From: Clitopilus passeckerianus
Lineage: Eukaryota; Basidiomycota; Agaricomycetes; Agaricales; Entolomataceae
DNA: 64,000 bases
NCBI GenBank assembly: GCA_944990035.1
Contig: CALYLX010000106.1
Location: 186,001 to 250,000, forward strand
Reading direction: 5' to 3'
Shown: positions 1-10,476 of the stretch, in pieces
Layout of the letters: each line of letters begins with the position of its first letter
Numbering within the stretch: position 1 is the first letter of the stretch
Program-made: the position numbers and the translations under genes
The notes under the pieces: model-generated
The model's input: only the letters and a program-made list of their open reading frames with translations
The model's database searches: none
Told to the model about the DNA's origin: nothing

Positions 1-2575
1 TGAGCATGTTCCTCGGGTCATCCAGGAAAAGTGGTTGCTTCCCTGCTGCTGCTGTGGCTGGCTTTACCAGTGGCTAACGATGGTGAGATTTGTCTTCGTG
101 AGTCGTATCTCTGATAGCAGGGAGGAAGGGTCCACGAAGGCAGGTGAGGGCAGAGAACCTTTAAGCTTGAGGTCGTGGCTTTGGACGACCATATCTGAGA
201 ATCCGAGAGTTTGCTTCGCTACTGGTTTTCGCCGTCCGGGTTGGCCTGATAACGACGTTGCTGGTTTCGCGAGGTAGAGGCTATTGTGTATTGCTCGTGC
301 TCGAGCATGCGAGGCGCCGTACGTAGGCTGGAAAACGATAGTGCTTCTGGTAGCCTGACCTATACCCATTCATTAATGGACGCACAAAAAAAAGTGAGGA
401 GATAATAGGTACTTTTGAAGCCAAAATGAGGTTTTGCTTGCACTCTAAAGGGAGCGTCTGCTTGTCCTGACCGACGTCAATATTACAGGAGTCTACAAGC
501 AAAGTCAGAGTTCTGAACCATTAGCCATAAAAGATAAAACGCGCAGGTTGGAGCACGAAGTCGGCCAATATGAAGCGGACCGAGCGGCGACGAGGATTCA
601 GTACATCTCATCAAGGGCTTTCTTTGCTACGACAGAAACAGGAGTTAGAAGCAGAAGGTGGAAGTATGAGGGGAAGCTTACTTGCTCAAGATTACTTGGC
701 CGACTGTTGGCAAAGAAAAACTGGTGGTCGACTGGATATCTGCCGGAACTGGCTGCCGGATTTTGGCTAAAACCTTCCTTACAACTACAAGCACCCGAGG
801 AATGATCGTCTATCAGGCCTGTGATAGATGAGGCTGTTAGTAGGCGCCATTGCGGGAAAAAAAAATGCCACTCACGATGTGAACAGCCTTGATTAAATGC
901 AGACGTGTCCCGCTCGATTTGAAACAAAGTGTTGCCTTATAGTGACAAGGGGCCGGCATCACTCTAAGGAGACACAGCGGTTGAAATTGGAAGGCTTTCT
1001 GTATTTCGGGTAAGGGTAAGTGAGGACGTCTGGAGTAACATGGCAAACGTACGCTCATTAGTTCATATGGTCCTTCACCACGAGCTTGGCGCTGTTACCA
1101 GCGTTTCAGACCTCGTAGTTTCGGAACTTCCAGCCCTACGAGAAACATGGGGGTGCTGGTGATATTTGAAGGTGAGGAGAACTGGATGGCCACGAAAGCC
1201 TCGTGAAGGATGAGGAGCAGGGATGTCACGCATGACAGGATCACGCAAACCGACTCCACCGACTTTCTATTCAGCAGCTTTTGAAGATTCTCGAACTGAG
1301 CACCACGCCTTCCCTTCAAGTCCAGCCAGCTACATCGGGTTTACTACACACGCCTACCCCTGAATCCTGTCTGAATCCTCACATTTCCACTTGCATGCTC
1401 GATCCCCTACAAAATTGTGACGTACGGAAGCATAACGGTGCCCCGTAAAGTTAGAACCAGACTCCTAGGTACCTTAAATGCAACCGTTGAAGATATAACA
1501 ATGTGCACCCTAGTACTAGTAGTAAATCAAATTTATTGTGCTTGAGGGGCGTAGCCCCTATGTTACACATTACATCCGTACTCTAGGTCGTTGCGAGGGA
1601 AGCCATAAGTGGCCCAAATCAACGCCAGCCTACTCTATTCTACAAGAGCCACATAATGCACTACCCCCCCACTCAAAGGCAGAGAATGAGCAGGCCGGCG
1701 TATCCCACACCGTTTTAGTATGTGCTCCAATGTGCACCCTAACTCCGTCCAGATTGCGGCCCTCAGTTGGCTCCTACTCTATATGCGGACCTACCTTTGG
1801 AGCCAACCTGGGAATGTCTCTTCTCGCTGCCATGCTCCTGCTTTCAGTCGACCGTTGTATTTATGCTGCTTTGTATGTGCTAGTACGTTCATCCACATCA
1901 GCCATTGACCACGACTCATAGGATGTTAATCTCCAACCCACCCTTGGCGCCACTCTAGCCGTTCGCCCTTGTGCAAGAATCAACGCCCCAACGTTCATCT
2001 GCACGAAGCCTGATCCCAGGGGTCGCATCCCCTAGGCTTGTTCCCCGTGTTTTCCATCAATAACTTGTGAGACGTGGACTATTCAACGCTCTGAAACTGT
2101 AAGCACCCCATGAGTCTTCGCTCAGGCTCGAGGGAGGACCGATTGGATACATTGAGTGCAATGAGGATACCAAGTTGTGACTGGCTCTGATAAATAAAAA
2201 AAGAACGGGGTGGAGAGCTGTGGTTTTTGAAGAGCAGCTGAAACACTCAATGTAATTGTAAATAATGTGGAGAATGCGTGCATAGTAGAGGACCTAGAAG
2301 GCATGGCATGAAATGGAGGCATGTAGGGTGTGTGTCATGGAGAAAAAAACAAGTCCGCCAACATAGTATCGTGAAAAAGAACCATATATGAAGAGACTAC
2401 ATAGAAAGGCCATGGGATATGTAGATGAAGAAACGCGGGGAAAGAAATGACAACGGTGAAGTAAGAGCGTATCCTGAGAACCTTGACCACACCAAAGGAC
2501 CGTTAGCCTCATCGTGTATGTAGTCGATGAAAGTAGACAACTCACCTAGCGAACTTGTCGTAGTTCATAGCAAAC
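1..2575. other. No supported gene
   Basis: I see only short open frames without recognisable domains or a coherent exon chain. Two small GC-rich inverted repeats stand out, near 1543-1556 (GGGGC, three bases, GCCCC) and near 2019-2034 (AGGGG with CCCCT). The segment just downstream of the HET gene stop (about 2100-2575) should carry its 3' untranslated end, since the two stop-side frames there show no domain. The left edge may hold the end of a gene lying outside the window, but nothing in it is recognisable. Confidence 0.5.
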
Positions 2576-5500
2576 TCACTCGATGAACCTGAGGACGGAC
2601 TTCTTTGTTTTCGAGATAGGAGAGATCACGATGTGTTCTTGAGTCGGAATTCTAGTGCAGCGATTTCCGTCCATACTGAGCAAGATAGCCAAAGTACGTG
2701 ATTCGTCGGCCAACTCGGTTAGAACGGCAATCCCTAGATGATCATAACCCCCTAAACCCTTAGACACTACAGTGACCTCCTGGTCCAGCCCCGTCAATCC
2801 CAACTGAGATTCCTCCATTCCCAGTTCGGCTTCAACGATTTTCTGAACCCGAAGGGTCGCAGCGTAAACCACCAAAGGAATGCGCAGTCCTTTGTTCGTG
2901 AGCATATAGGCTTCATCGGTAGAGTGGGCTTTATCCCATGTAAAATTAGTGTCCTTCGGTGGCTTGGTTGCGAGGGGCTGTAGCGGAAGTGGGGAGAAGC
3001 AAGTCGCATCGGCTGCGAGCATACTATTGACTGGAGAAGGGTGTCCCTTCCAGGCTAATAAGCCCATGTCGCCGCTGCGCTGGAGAATCTCTACCTGTAG
3101 TCGATGGAATGCCATAACCCCTTCGCTGTAAGCGATCGACATGGGGATCTGCAGTACACCAATCAGGCAATACGCCATGTCCTCGGTTCTGGTGGTTTGC
3201 CTCTTCGAAATCCACATGAGAGCATTTCTGGCATGATTGACACCAGCAGTAAAGTTGAGAAGTTGATAGGCGTCGATCCCTGTGATTTTAGCGATTGTTT
3301 TCCAGAGAGGAATACCCAGGACGTCATCAGGGAGTTTGTCATTTCCCTCTGTGTTACTGGTGATGCGGCGCCAGGATTTCCCAAAGAAGAGTATTCTTCT
3401 TGGAGCCAAGAGCTCCTGTAGCGTCCAACCTCTTGTAAACCATGGATCGCGTCTGAGGGTCTGAGAACTGGCAGTCTCAGCGAGGTGGACGATGCAAATA
3501 TCAGCGTCGCGATACCAGTTGAACATAGATCTGATGGACTCCTCGAGCTCGGCACTCCTGCTCTTGTCGATGCAGCCAGTGTCAAACCAGACGAATTGGC
3601 AGCCATATTGCGATGAGATGTCACAGAATTCCACGAGTTTGACTAGATCCTGGCAATGGCCCCGTTGCTCGTATGATAGCCCATCGCAGAATGCCTTCAT
3701 TCCTTTCAGCAACGCCAAACCCTCCTCCGCCTTCTCCATAGAAGCATCACAGGCTAAGAAGTCCAGGATCTCTCTACCCGTTCGTTTGGTTACGCGATCA
3801 TTTGTGAGCTTGCGAAATCCGGCCACGGAAAGATCCTCGAGCTTCAACACATCCTGGTAGGTCAATTCACCCATCTCAAGCCACCTATGAGAAAAAATTG
3901 CATATCGTGTCTTAGCGGTAATCCATTTCCTTGTATGAGCCCTAATATCATCCCGAGTTAGATCAATCCACTTCGAGCTGTCATGAGAAGGTAAAAGCCC
4001 GTCAATAAACAAAACGATGGCGCCTTCCATGAAACCTTTGACTGCACCCCTCCGGACAAGCTTCATGCCTTCAAGCTTGAGAAGATATATTGGAAGTTGG
4101 TTGTGAATGTACTCATCAACGACGTTATGAATGGCTTAGTTAAGGAAATTCAATATCAATTCATATTTCAGAAGAGAAATAAACAGACTTTTGATATAGG
4201 AGCCCTTTAAAGAAGAAAATAAGGGGATGTAGTTTTGAGAGTATATGCAAAGCCTTCAATTGAAGTACGTACCCTCTAGAGCACGCATAAAGGGATTGAC
4301 AGAGATAAATGAGGATTATAGACAAACTTACTTGCTGAAGATGAGGTTAGCGAGCAAATAGGCAACACTAGATGGTCCACTTACTATCTGAAGACGAGAT
4401 CAGCCAGCAAATTGAAAAAAAAAAAAACTGTATGATTGACTTACTTCCTGAAGGCAAGATCGGGGAGCGAATTGACAACGATAAATATTCACTTACGCGC
4501 TGAAAATAAGATCAGCGGGAGAGTGCTCAACACTGGATGATGAGTCACTTGCTGCCTGAGGAAACATCAACAAGCGAATCAACAACGCAGGATGGTGATT
4601 CACCTACTGCCTGAGGACAAGATAGGGGAGCAAATCCACAGCACTGAGTGATTGACTTACTGCCTGAGGACAAGATTAGCAAACAAATCTACAATGCTGG
4701 ATAATTGGCTTACTTCCTAAAGGCGAGCTCAGCGAGCAAATTGATAATGTTAGAAGATTGGCCTACCCGCTGAAAACGAGATCAGCGAGCGAACCAACAA
4801 AGCTGGATCATTCACTTACTGCCTGAAGACAAGATCAGTGAGCCAATGGACAACGCAGGATGATGCAATTACCATCTGAAGACAAGTCCAGGGAGCGAAT
4901 TGACAACAGTAGATGATATATTTACTTTCTGAAGACTAGGTCAGCAAAGCAAATATACAACTCTAGATGCTTCACTTACCAACTGAAGACGAGCTCAGCG
5001 AGAGCCAATTGACCAAGCTGTATGATTCACTCACTTTCTGAAGAGGAGGTCAGCAAGCAAATTGACAACACTGGATGGTTTACTTACTTTCTGAAGGTGA
5101 GATAAGCGAGTGAATCGAAAAATCTGGATGGTTCACTTACGACCTGAAGATAAGCTCAGCAAGTGAATTTACGACACCGGATGGCTAACTTACTTTCTGA
5201 AGGTGAGATCAGAGAGCAAATGGATAACACTGCGTGGTATATTTACTTTCTGAACGCGAGCTCAACGAATGTATAGACAACGCTGGATGATTCACTTACT
5301 GCCTGGATACGAGGTCAACAAGCAAATTGGAGAAGCTGGATGGTTCACTTACTTTCTAAAGAGAAGGTCAGTGGGCAAACTGAAAACGCCGGATGGCTCA
5401 CTAACTTTCTGAAGGCAAGATAACGAGCGAGTTGACAACACTAGATGATTCACTTACTTCCTGGAGGCAAAATTAGCGAACAAGTTGGCAATACTAGGTG

Positions 5501-6793
5501 ATTCACTTACTTCCTGAAGCTGATCTCAGCGAGCAAATTGACAATTCTGGATGATTCACTTACCCGCTGAGGAGCAGCTCAGCAAGCAGATTAACAATGC
5601 AGGATGATTCACTTGCCCACTGAGGACGAGATCAGTGAGCGATTTCACAACGCTAGATGGTTCTCTTACTTCCTGAAGACAAGGTCGGCGAGTCAATTAA
5701 CAAGACTGGATTATTTACTTACCCACTGAAGACGAGGTCAGCAAACAAATCGACAACGCTTGGCGTCACTTACCAACTGAAGGCGAGATCAGCGAGAAAA
5801 TTGACAAACATGCATGAATGACTTACCTGCTAAAGACAATCTCAGCAAGCAAATCGACAACCCTAGATGATTCACTTACCAGCTGAAAAATAAATTAGCG
5901 CCGAGCGCATTGATGTCACTGAAGGATTCGCTTACATCCTGAACACGATATCAGTGAGCAAACGGAGAAGAACCAAATAGTTATATACCAGCTCAAGAGA
6001 GCTCAGAGAGCAAATCGACGAAGCTAGACGATCCACTTACTTCCTGACGACGAACTCATAAAACAAATTGAAAACCCTAGATGATTCACTTACTTCCTGA
6101 AGACGAGATCAATGAGTGTATCGACAGTGCTGGATGACTCACTTACCCGCTGAAGACGATGTTTGTGAATGAATGGATAACACTGGACGATTCTCTTACC
6201 TCCTGAAGACGAGATCAGCAAAAGGAGGTGGAATCCAATCATTCACATACTGCCTGAAGGCAAGATTAGTGAATGCATATGATATTTCCACCTTACATAC
6301 TTTCTGAATACGGCCCAATAGCGCATGCATTCAGGCGGTAGAATACAATCATGTGTTGACCTTACTCACATCCTGTTGGTACAAGCAGTTATATCGTATC
6401 CATCTGGCCGTTTTCCCGGTGAATTGGGATTCCACGCACCCACTTTGACCCGCCGCAATGAATAGTTCATCTCCACCTCATTATTGTTAAAGGCGTCACT
6501 TACATCCTAATGCGCCCAACCGTGTAAGATGTTGAGAATAAGATACCTTTCTCTTGGAGAATGATCACTCACGATCTGTAGGGTTGCCGGCCCAACTGTG
6601 GTTAATGGATGCTCATAGATCGTATCTTATAGAGTTGACATACTTCCAGTTCCTGCGAACCAATATCGAATTAGCAATGAAACACTAAGCAACCATTTTT
6701 CAGCCCATACATGGCTAGCAGGTTGCTCCGTATCCACCTGATATTGACATCACGAGCAGTTCATGCAACAGCACTATTCATTCCACTCACCAT
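2576..6793 (-). CDS. HET-domain protein with 5' one-codon exon array
   Basis: The last exon (4134 down to 2576) encodes a HET (heterokaryon incompatibility) domain, the family whose members trigger fungal cell death after non-self contact. Motifs in order: RYAIFSHRW, then FVWFDTGCIDK followed by ELEESIRSMFNWYRDAD, then WFTRGWTLQELLAP, then RTEDMAYCLIGVL. The frame stays open upstream of the first internal ATG (4064-4066) to an acceptor at 4135-4136. Beyond it lie a 16-base exon (4189-4204), 42 three-base exons, a 9-base exon (6644-6652), a 27-base exon (6711-6737) and a possible start ATG (6791-6793) set directly against a GTGAGT donor. All junctions are in phase. The model has 47 exons and about 579 residues. 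The HET call is firm. The micro-exon part rests on splice signals and phase, with no transcript evidence. The exact start and the 16-base exon (donor GTCTGT is weak) are the least certain parts. Confidence 0.75.
4273..6575 (-). repeat. Array of 42 one-codon exons separated by repeated short introns
   Basis: Read on the minus strand, each unit is a donor (usually GTAAGTGA), about 30 variable bases, a CTGAT-like branch site, TCTTCAG, and then a three-base exon. 25 of the 41 exon-to-exon spacings are exactly 53 bases. Most others are 50-60, and three at the 5' end are 69, 134 and 69. All length changes fall inside introns; the exon is always three bases. All acceptors are AG. Donors are GT except two GC donors (after the exons at 4553 and 5617). 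Low coordinate of each triplet: Lys 6301, 5406, 5353, 5247, 5194, 5088, 5035, 4926; Glu 6200, 6094, 6041, 5670, 5511, 5458, 4714, 4445; Ala 6251, 5300, 4820, 4661, 4608, 4553; Arg 6147, 5564, 4767, 4497, 4273; Leu 5989, 5880, 5774, 4980; Asp 6504, 6370, 5936; Trp 5723, 5617; Ile 6573, 4385; Gln 5827, 4332; Val 5141; Met 4873. Confidence 0.85.
6644..6793 (-). other. 5' leader exons of the HET gene
   Basis: Three small exons are proposed upstream of the codon array. ATG at 6791-6793 abuts a GTGAGT donor. A 53-base intron leads to a 27-base exon at 6711-6737 (V D T E Q P A S H), then a 58-base intron (GTATGG to CGCAG) to a 9-base exon at 6644-6652 (E L E), then a 68-base intron to the first three-base exon at 6573. 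Intron lengths fit the rest of the gene and all phases are zero. The ATG exon could extend further 5' or another ATG could be used (one sits at 6709-6711 in a different arrangement), so the start is tentative. Confidence 0.45.
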
Positions 6794-7025
6794 ATTGAGA
6801 AAGGTCAGAATGAAGTTAGTTTATGACCGAAGCGATTGGCGGCGAGAAAAGACGCGAGAAGGGAAGCAGGAGGAAGGCGGAGAGAGAGATTATCCCTTTT
6901 GTTGATTGATTTGAACGGTTGCAGATAATGATCCTGCTAATCGCAGCCCATCGATCGATCATTTCATGTAACGTGCAAGTGTGAAGGATGGGCGCGTGCT
7001 AGGGCGTCTATCTATCAATCTTTGA

Positions 7026-7900
7026 CTATATTAGCCGGAGGGGCCTCCTCACATCTCTGCACAACGCCAGTGTCCACAACAGGTTGCAAATGAATACAAT
7101 CGAGACGATACGGTAGATACAGTCAGAAGAATTCCTTGTACTCAATTCATCCAGTCTGACCAAAGGGAATGTGATCCAGCCTTGGCCTGACATGTAGCGC
7201 CACTCGATAACATTGATTAAGCGCTGCTTCGAGAGTATGAAGGTCGGGCGACCTCCATCATGAAAGGCACTAAGCTCAATTGGCAAAACACGTTCCGAAC
7301 GTGGATCTAAGGTCTTGGTTAGCCCATGCATCATAATTTTGGTCAGAGGCAGAACAACGGAAAACAGTCGTGGGAATTATCGCCCAAAGTCGACACGCAA
7401 CGGCTTGCTTGACCGCGACCGTCTTCCCCTTGAACTGCACGGCTTCAAATGTCATAATCTTGGTCATAATGCTAGAAATTATCGAACATCTACGCCGGAC
7501 TTCTTGTTCAAATGCTGGAGCTAAACGAACCTTGATAAATTGAACGAGATGGTACGTCCAATATCCATCCTCACTTTTTGCTTCTAACTTGGATTCTCCA
7601 GTATAATTCAACCGTCATCACTCCAAGGTCGTCTGCCTCAGCTCCGCCTATGCAGAGATGAACATCAACCATGGGTTATCAAGTTGAGCACAAGCTAGGG
7701 GAAGGATCAACTTCAACTACGTTCCCGATGCACGCTATAGTAGTTGGCCACGAACTACAGACACCTTCACGGACGAGGCATCCATATCGAGCCTGACACG
7801 TTTCTTTGTCGTGAAGTAAGTCTGGTTCATTTCCGCTAGCCTGAGGCGAGAGTAGCTCCTGGAACATATGGCTGGATTGAAATCATGGGACGTCAGCTTC
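7026..7900 (-). CDS. Hypothetical protein fragments
   Basis: Two overlapping minus-strand frames (7611 to 7276 and 7334 to 7026) read like pieces of one protein. The first includes YWTYHLVQFIKVRLAP and the second ends with a hydrophobic stretch IYRIVSIVFICNLLWTLALC that could span a membrane. A third piece lies at 7867-7679. No clean intron joins them, and the DNA holds a partial direct repeat (cataatttggtc-like sequence near 7327 and 7450). This may be a multi-exon hypothetical gene or a decayed one. I do not recognise the family. Confidence 0.25.
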
Positions 7901-9960
7901 TCGGGGTTGCTGGCATTGTCTGGTGGAACTGACAGTCGACTACAGCTCTTTCCTTTGTTTTCGTATTTCCTATGAACTCGAGAACTAACTCCCTTTTAAA
8001 CAGGAACGATGGTGTTTTCAAGCTTCCTACTCTTGGAATCAAATCAACGACGCAGGAGTTTGGCCCGACAACTTTCCCTGCCCCTTGTTGGTATTTGCTC
8101 TCAAACTCTTGGGCACCAGGCAATCCAGGCCTGGTCACGAGCTGGGCAACATCAGCTGCTGCAGCTGGCGGATTTTCCCTTCCCCTGCCGTCTATCGTTG
8201 GTGGATGGCTGGCAAATATCCAGGTCTTCTCCCCTATCAAACAGGTACGCCAGCTTCCTTAACGCCATGAAAATGGGAACACTGATAAATAGTTTGCAGG
8301 AGTGTTGATATCCAATGAACACGCAGTTCATCAGAGCAAAGACATCTGACGGTCAACGTCAGATGTCAACGAGATTTCGGCCAGACCTACTTGAGGTGGG
8401 TTACACCATCCCTCATTGATTCATTCACCAGTTTCTTTTCGTCTATCCGCTTCTCTTACCTCTGAGTGCTTCCCTCAAAACTTAGATGTCCTCTTTTTTT
8501 ATTTTGCAATTTATATTTGAACCCATCTGATGCAATCCTCCCTCTCTAGTATCCGAACCTTGACCACCAAACCTCCCATTGCTGACTCGGTGTTCGCGCT
8601 CAAGGAAGGCCACAGACCTCGGCGATGTCCACCGCGGCAGAGTCAACGGAGCCAGCTTTTGGACCAGTCACAATCCAACACGGTTTCCTCCCATCACCCT
8701 CCTGGGCATGCTACGCCGTTTTTCAGGCGGTCTGGACCTCGACCAACATTCGTGGAGTATGATGCCGCTCCCGCCGTCGTGCATAACATCATCAACAAAC
8801 CCAGTAGTGCAGCTGGGTGATGCCCTAGCTGACTAGCAGTACCTCTCGTCCCCCAATGACCCACCATCCCGTCGAAGCCTCCCAGCTTGACAAACAACTA
8901 CAGTGGACCCTCAAAAGCCGAGGCAGAGATGGATTCTTTCCGACTGGTTATTGACGAATCTTCTCCATGGCAGCTTCGGCTCGCGTTTCTGCTGCTGCCA
9001 CCGCTCCCGAAACTCACCACATACACGGACCTGCTTATGCCACAACGTGCAGACGAGAGGACGCAGGTGTGGTCCCCGCTTAGGCTCGCTACCAAGGACT
9101 CGCGGGGTGCGGCGTCGTCGGTGGACAGGGCGTCAAGAAAGGCCCTTGTTATACCCCAGATTGTGTCGCTGCCGGTGTTCGTATTTGTGCTTGTATGCTT
9201 TTCGGGCCCTGCACTCTCAAGGCGAAGTTGGCAGAAAAATGCATTCACTGCAGCACAGCCACCACTCCTATGGCAAGCACCCGAACCGATGCACACATCG
9301 TTTTGCCACCATAACCATGCGATATTACGTCTCCCACTGTCTCTCCCAGCGCTGCTGGGCCCTCATGCAGCGAATCCGATTTGTAACGACACTCCCTGCC
9401 GAAATCAGGCTCAATGACTGCCACACCATCCGTACCGTCCAGGAAGATAGCATCGGCTTCGTGGAATGACGAACACTACGACGAGCGCGAGCCTTTGGCG
9501 CCTTCAGCGTCATTTGGAAGCCTGCCAGCTCTCGTCCAGGTGGTGTGAGGAAGTTGTGCACTCGCTCAGGAAGGGACGGCGTGGTCGAAGTTATTCCCTG
9601 CCTTCCGTAACAGGGAATTGGCAAGCAGGAATCTCTTCGGACCATTCGCGCTCGTTGCCCAGGAGGAAACCGGTGTTGTACTGGTGTTCTACCTTACTCA
9701 TGGACATGAACATGGACAAACATTTCTGTAGTTTGTTAATCTGCACGTTACCCTTTCTTCTCCTCCGCTTCGTGGTGCTTCTTTATTTCCGGCTACATGA
9801 CTTTTTCACGTACTCTTACACATTGCGATAAACCACATCTTTCCAGTTTCTACCATGCGCTTTTGCTACGTTCATTGTTGACTTTCAATGGGGATGGCAC
9901 TAAAAACTTTCGAAGAAGCTTTTCAATTCAACGCTGCGTTCGAGTACATACGTCCATAGG
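7893..9960. other. Unrecognised, possibly degenerate coding remains
   Basis: This stretch has several mid-length frames on both strands (for example 7893-8240 minus, 8887-9417 plus, 8898-9296 minus) with overlapping reading but no domain I can name. The plus strand has intron-like signals (TTTAAACAG near 8000, CAAACAG near 8241), so a plus-strand multi-exon gene or its remnant is possible. An 11-base inverted repeat with a 5-base loop lies at 8341-8367. I assign no product. Confidence 0.3.
8341..8367. repeat. Short perfect inverted repeat (11-base arms)
   Basis: GACATCTGACG at 8341-8351 is followed by the five bases GTCAA and then by CGTCAGATGTC at 8357-8367, a perfect reverse complement. 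It could form a hairpin or be a dimeric protein-binding site. No gene nearby is well enough defined to give it a role. Confidence 0.55.
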
Positions 9961-9966
9961 TTCCTA

Positions 9967-10476
9967 CTAAGGTGAGTACACCCCTAGAATGTTCGCAAAG
10001 TCCTGCTCGAAATTAAGGGCAAAATTCGCATGACCCGCATCTCCCGGGGTCGGTGTCCTCTTGAATTTCCTCTGTAACCTCATCAGCTCACCGGTGAAGG
10101 CTACCACATTGGCGGGATTGGCCAGTTTGATCTGGTGCCATTCAGTAACTACCCCTCCATTTGTCGCCCACAGCTTGTGACCGAGTACTCTGTCCTCCAG
10201 CTCCTTGCCGTAACCTCTATTAACAACGGGATTGCGGGGCGTGAGGTTGGGGTCCAAGGCGATCCTACAAATAGATACTGGATGATTAGTGCCAGGCATA
10301 TATTTATGCAGTATCACGGTATTGGGCGACGTACGAGCATGTCGGGTTCCCGGTCGCATAACGGTTACTATATAGATAATCCAAGGTTGCATTGTAGTCG
10401 GCTCGGTGAGTTGTATCTCCAAACTTGATGAAGACCAAGACGGTCTCGTTGTTGAATGCCTCTCCTTATGGCCCAA
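9967..10476 (-). CDS. Hypothetical protein, C-terminal part
   Basis: A 169-codon minus-strand frame whose last hundred codons look coding: charged and evenly mixed residues including GYGKELEDRVLGHKLW and NFALNFEQDFANILG. The first part of the frame (before about 10265) is less convincing and may be intron. No domain is recognised. The segment from 10480 to 10990 upstream shows no further exon I can support. Confidence 0.3.
   Translation of the reverse strand: MGHKERHSTTRPSWSSSSLEIQLTEPTTMQPWIIYIVTVMRPGTRHARTSPNTVILHKYMPGTNHPVSICRIALDPNLTPRNPVVNRGYGKELEDRVLGHKLWATNGGVVTEWHQIKLANPANVVAFTGELMRLQRKFKRTPTPGDAGHANFALNFEQDFANILGVYSP

Noticed and set aside
3163..3624. Antisense and overlapping frames within the HET exon (up to 153 codons)
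   Set aside because: They lack domains and overlap a frame with four HET motifs in order.
4273..6575. Regular short repeats suggesting a CRISPR array
   Set aside because: The repeats are diverged, the variable part is only three bases plus drifting intron bases, there are no cas genes, and the genome is eukaryotic. Splice borders explain the conserved parts.
4273..6575. Plain 53-base minisatellite with no function
   Set aside because: A neutral satellite should not keep 42 of 42 acceptors and donors while the three bases between them vary in a helix-forming, stop-free, in-phase way. I keep this as the null hypothesis, not as the call.
7893..9960. Assigning a named enzyme family to the fragments
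   Set aside because: Several pieces look coding, but no motif is specific enough and frames conflict, so any name would be a guess.
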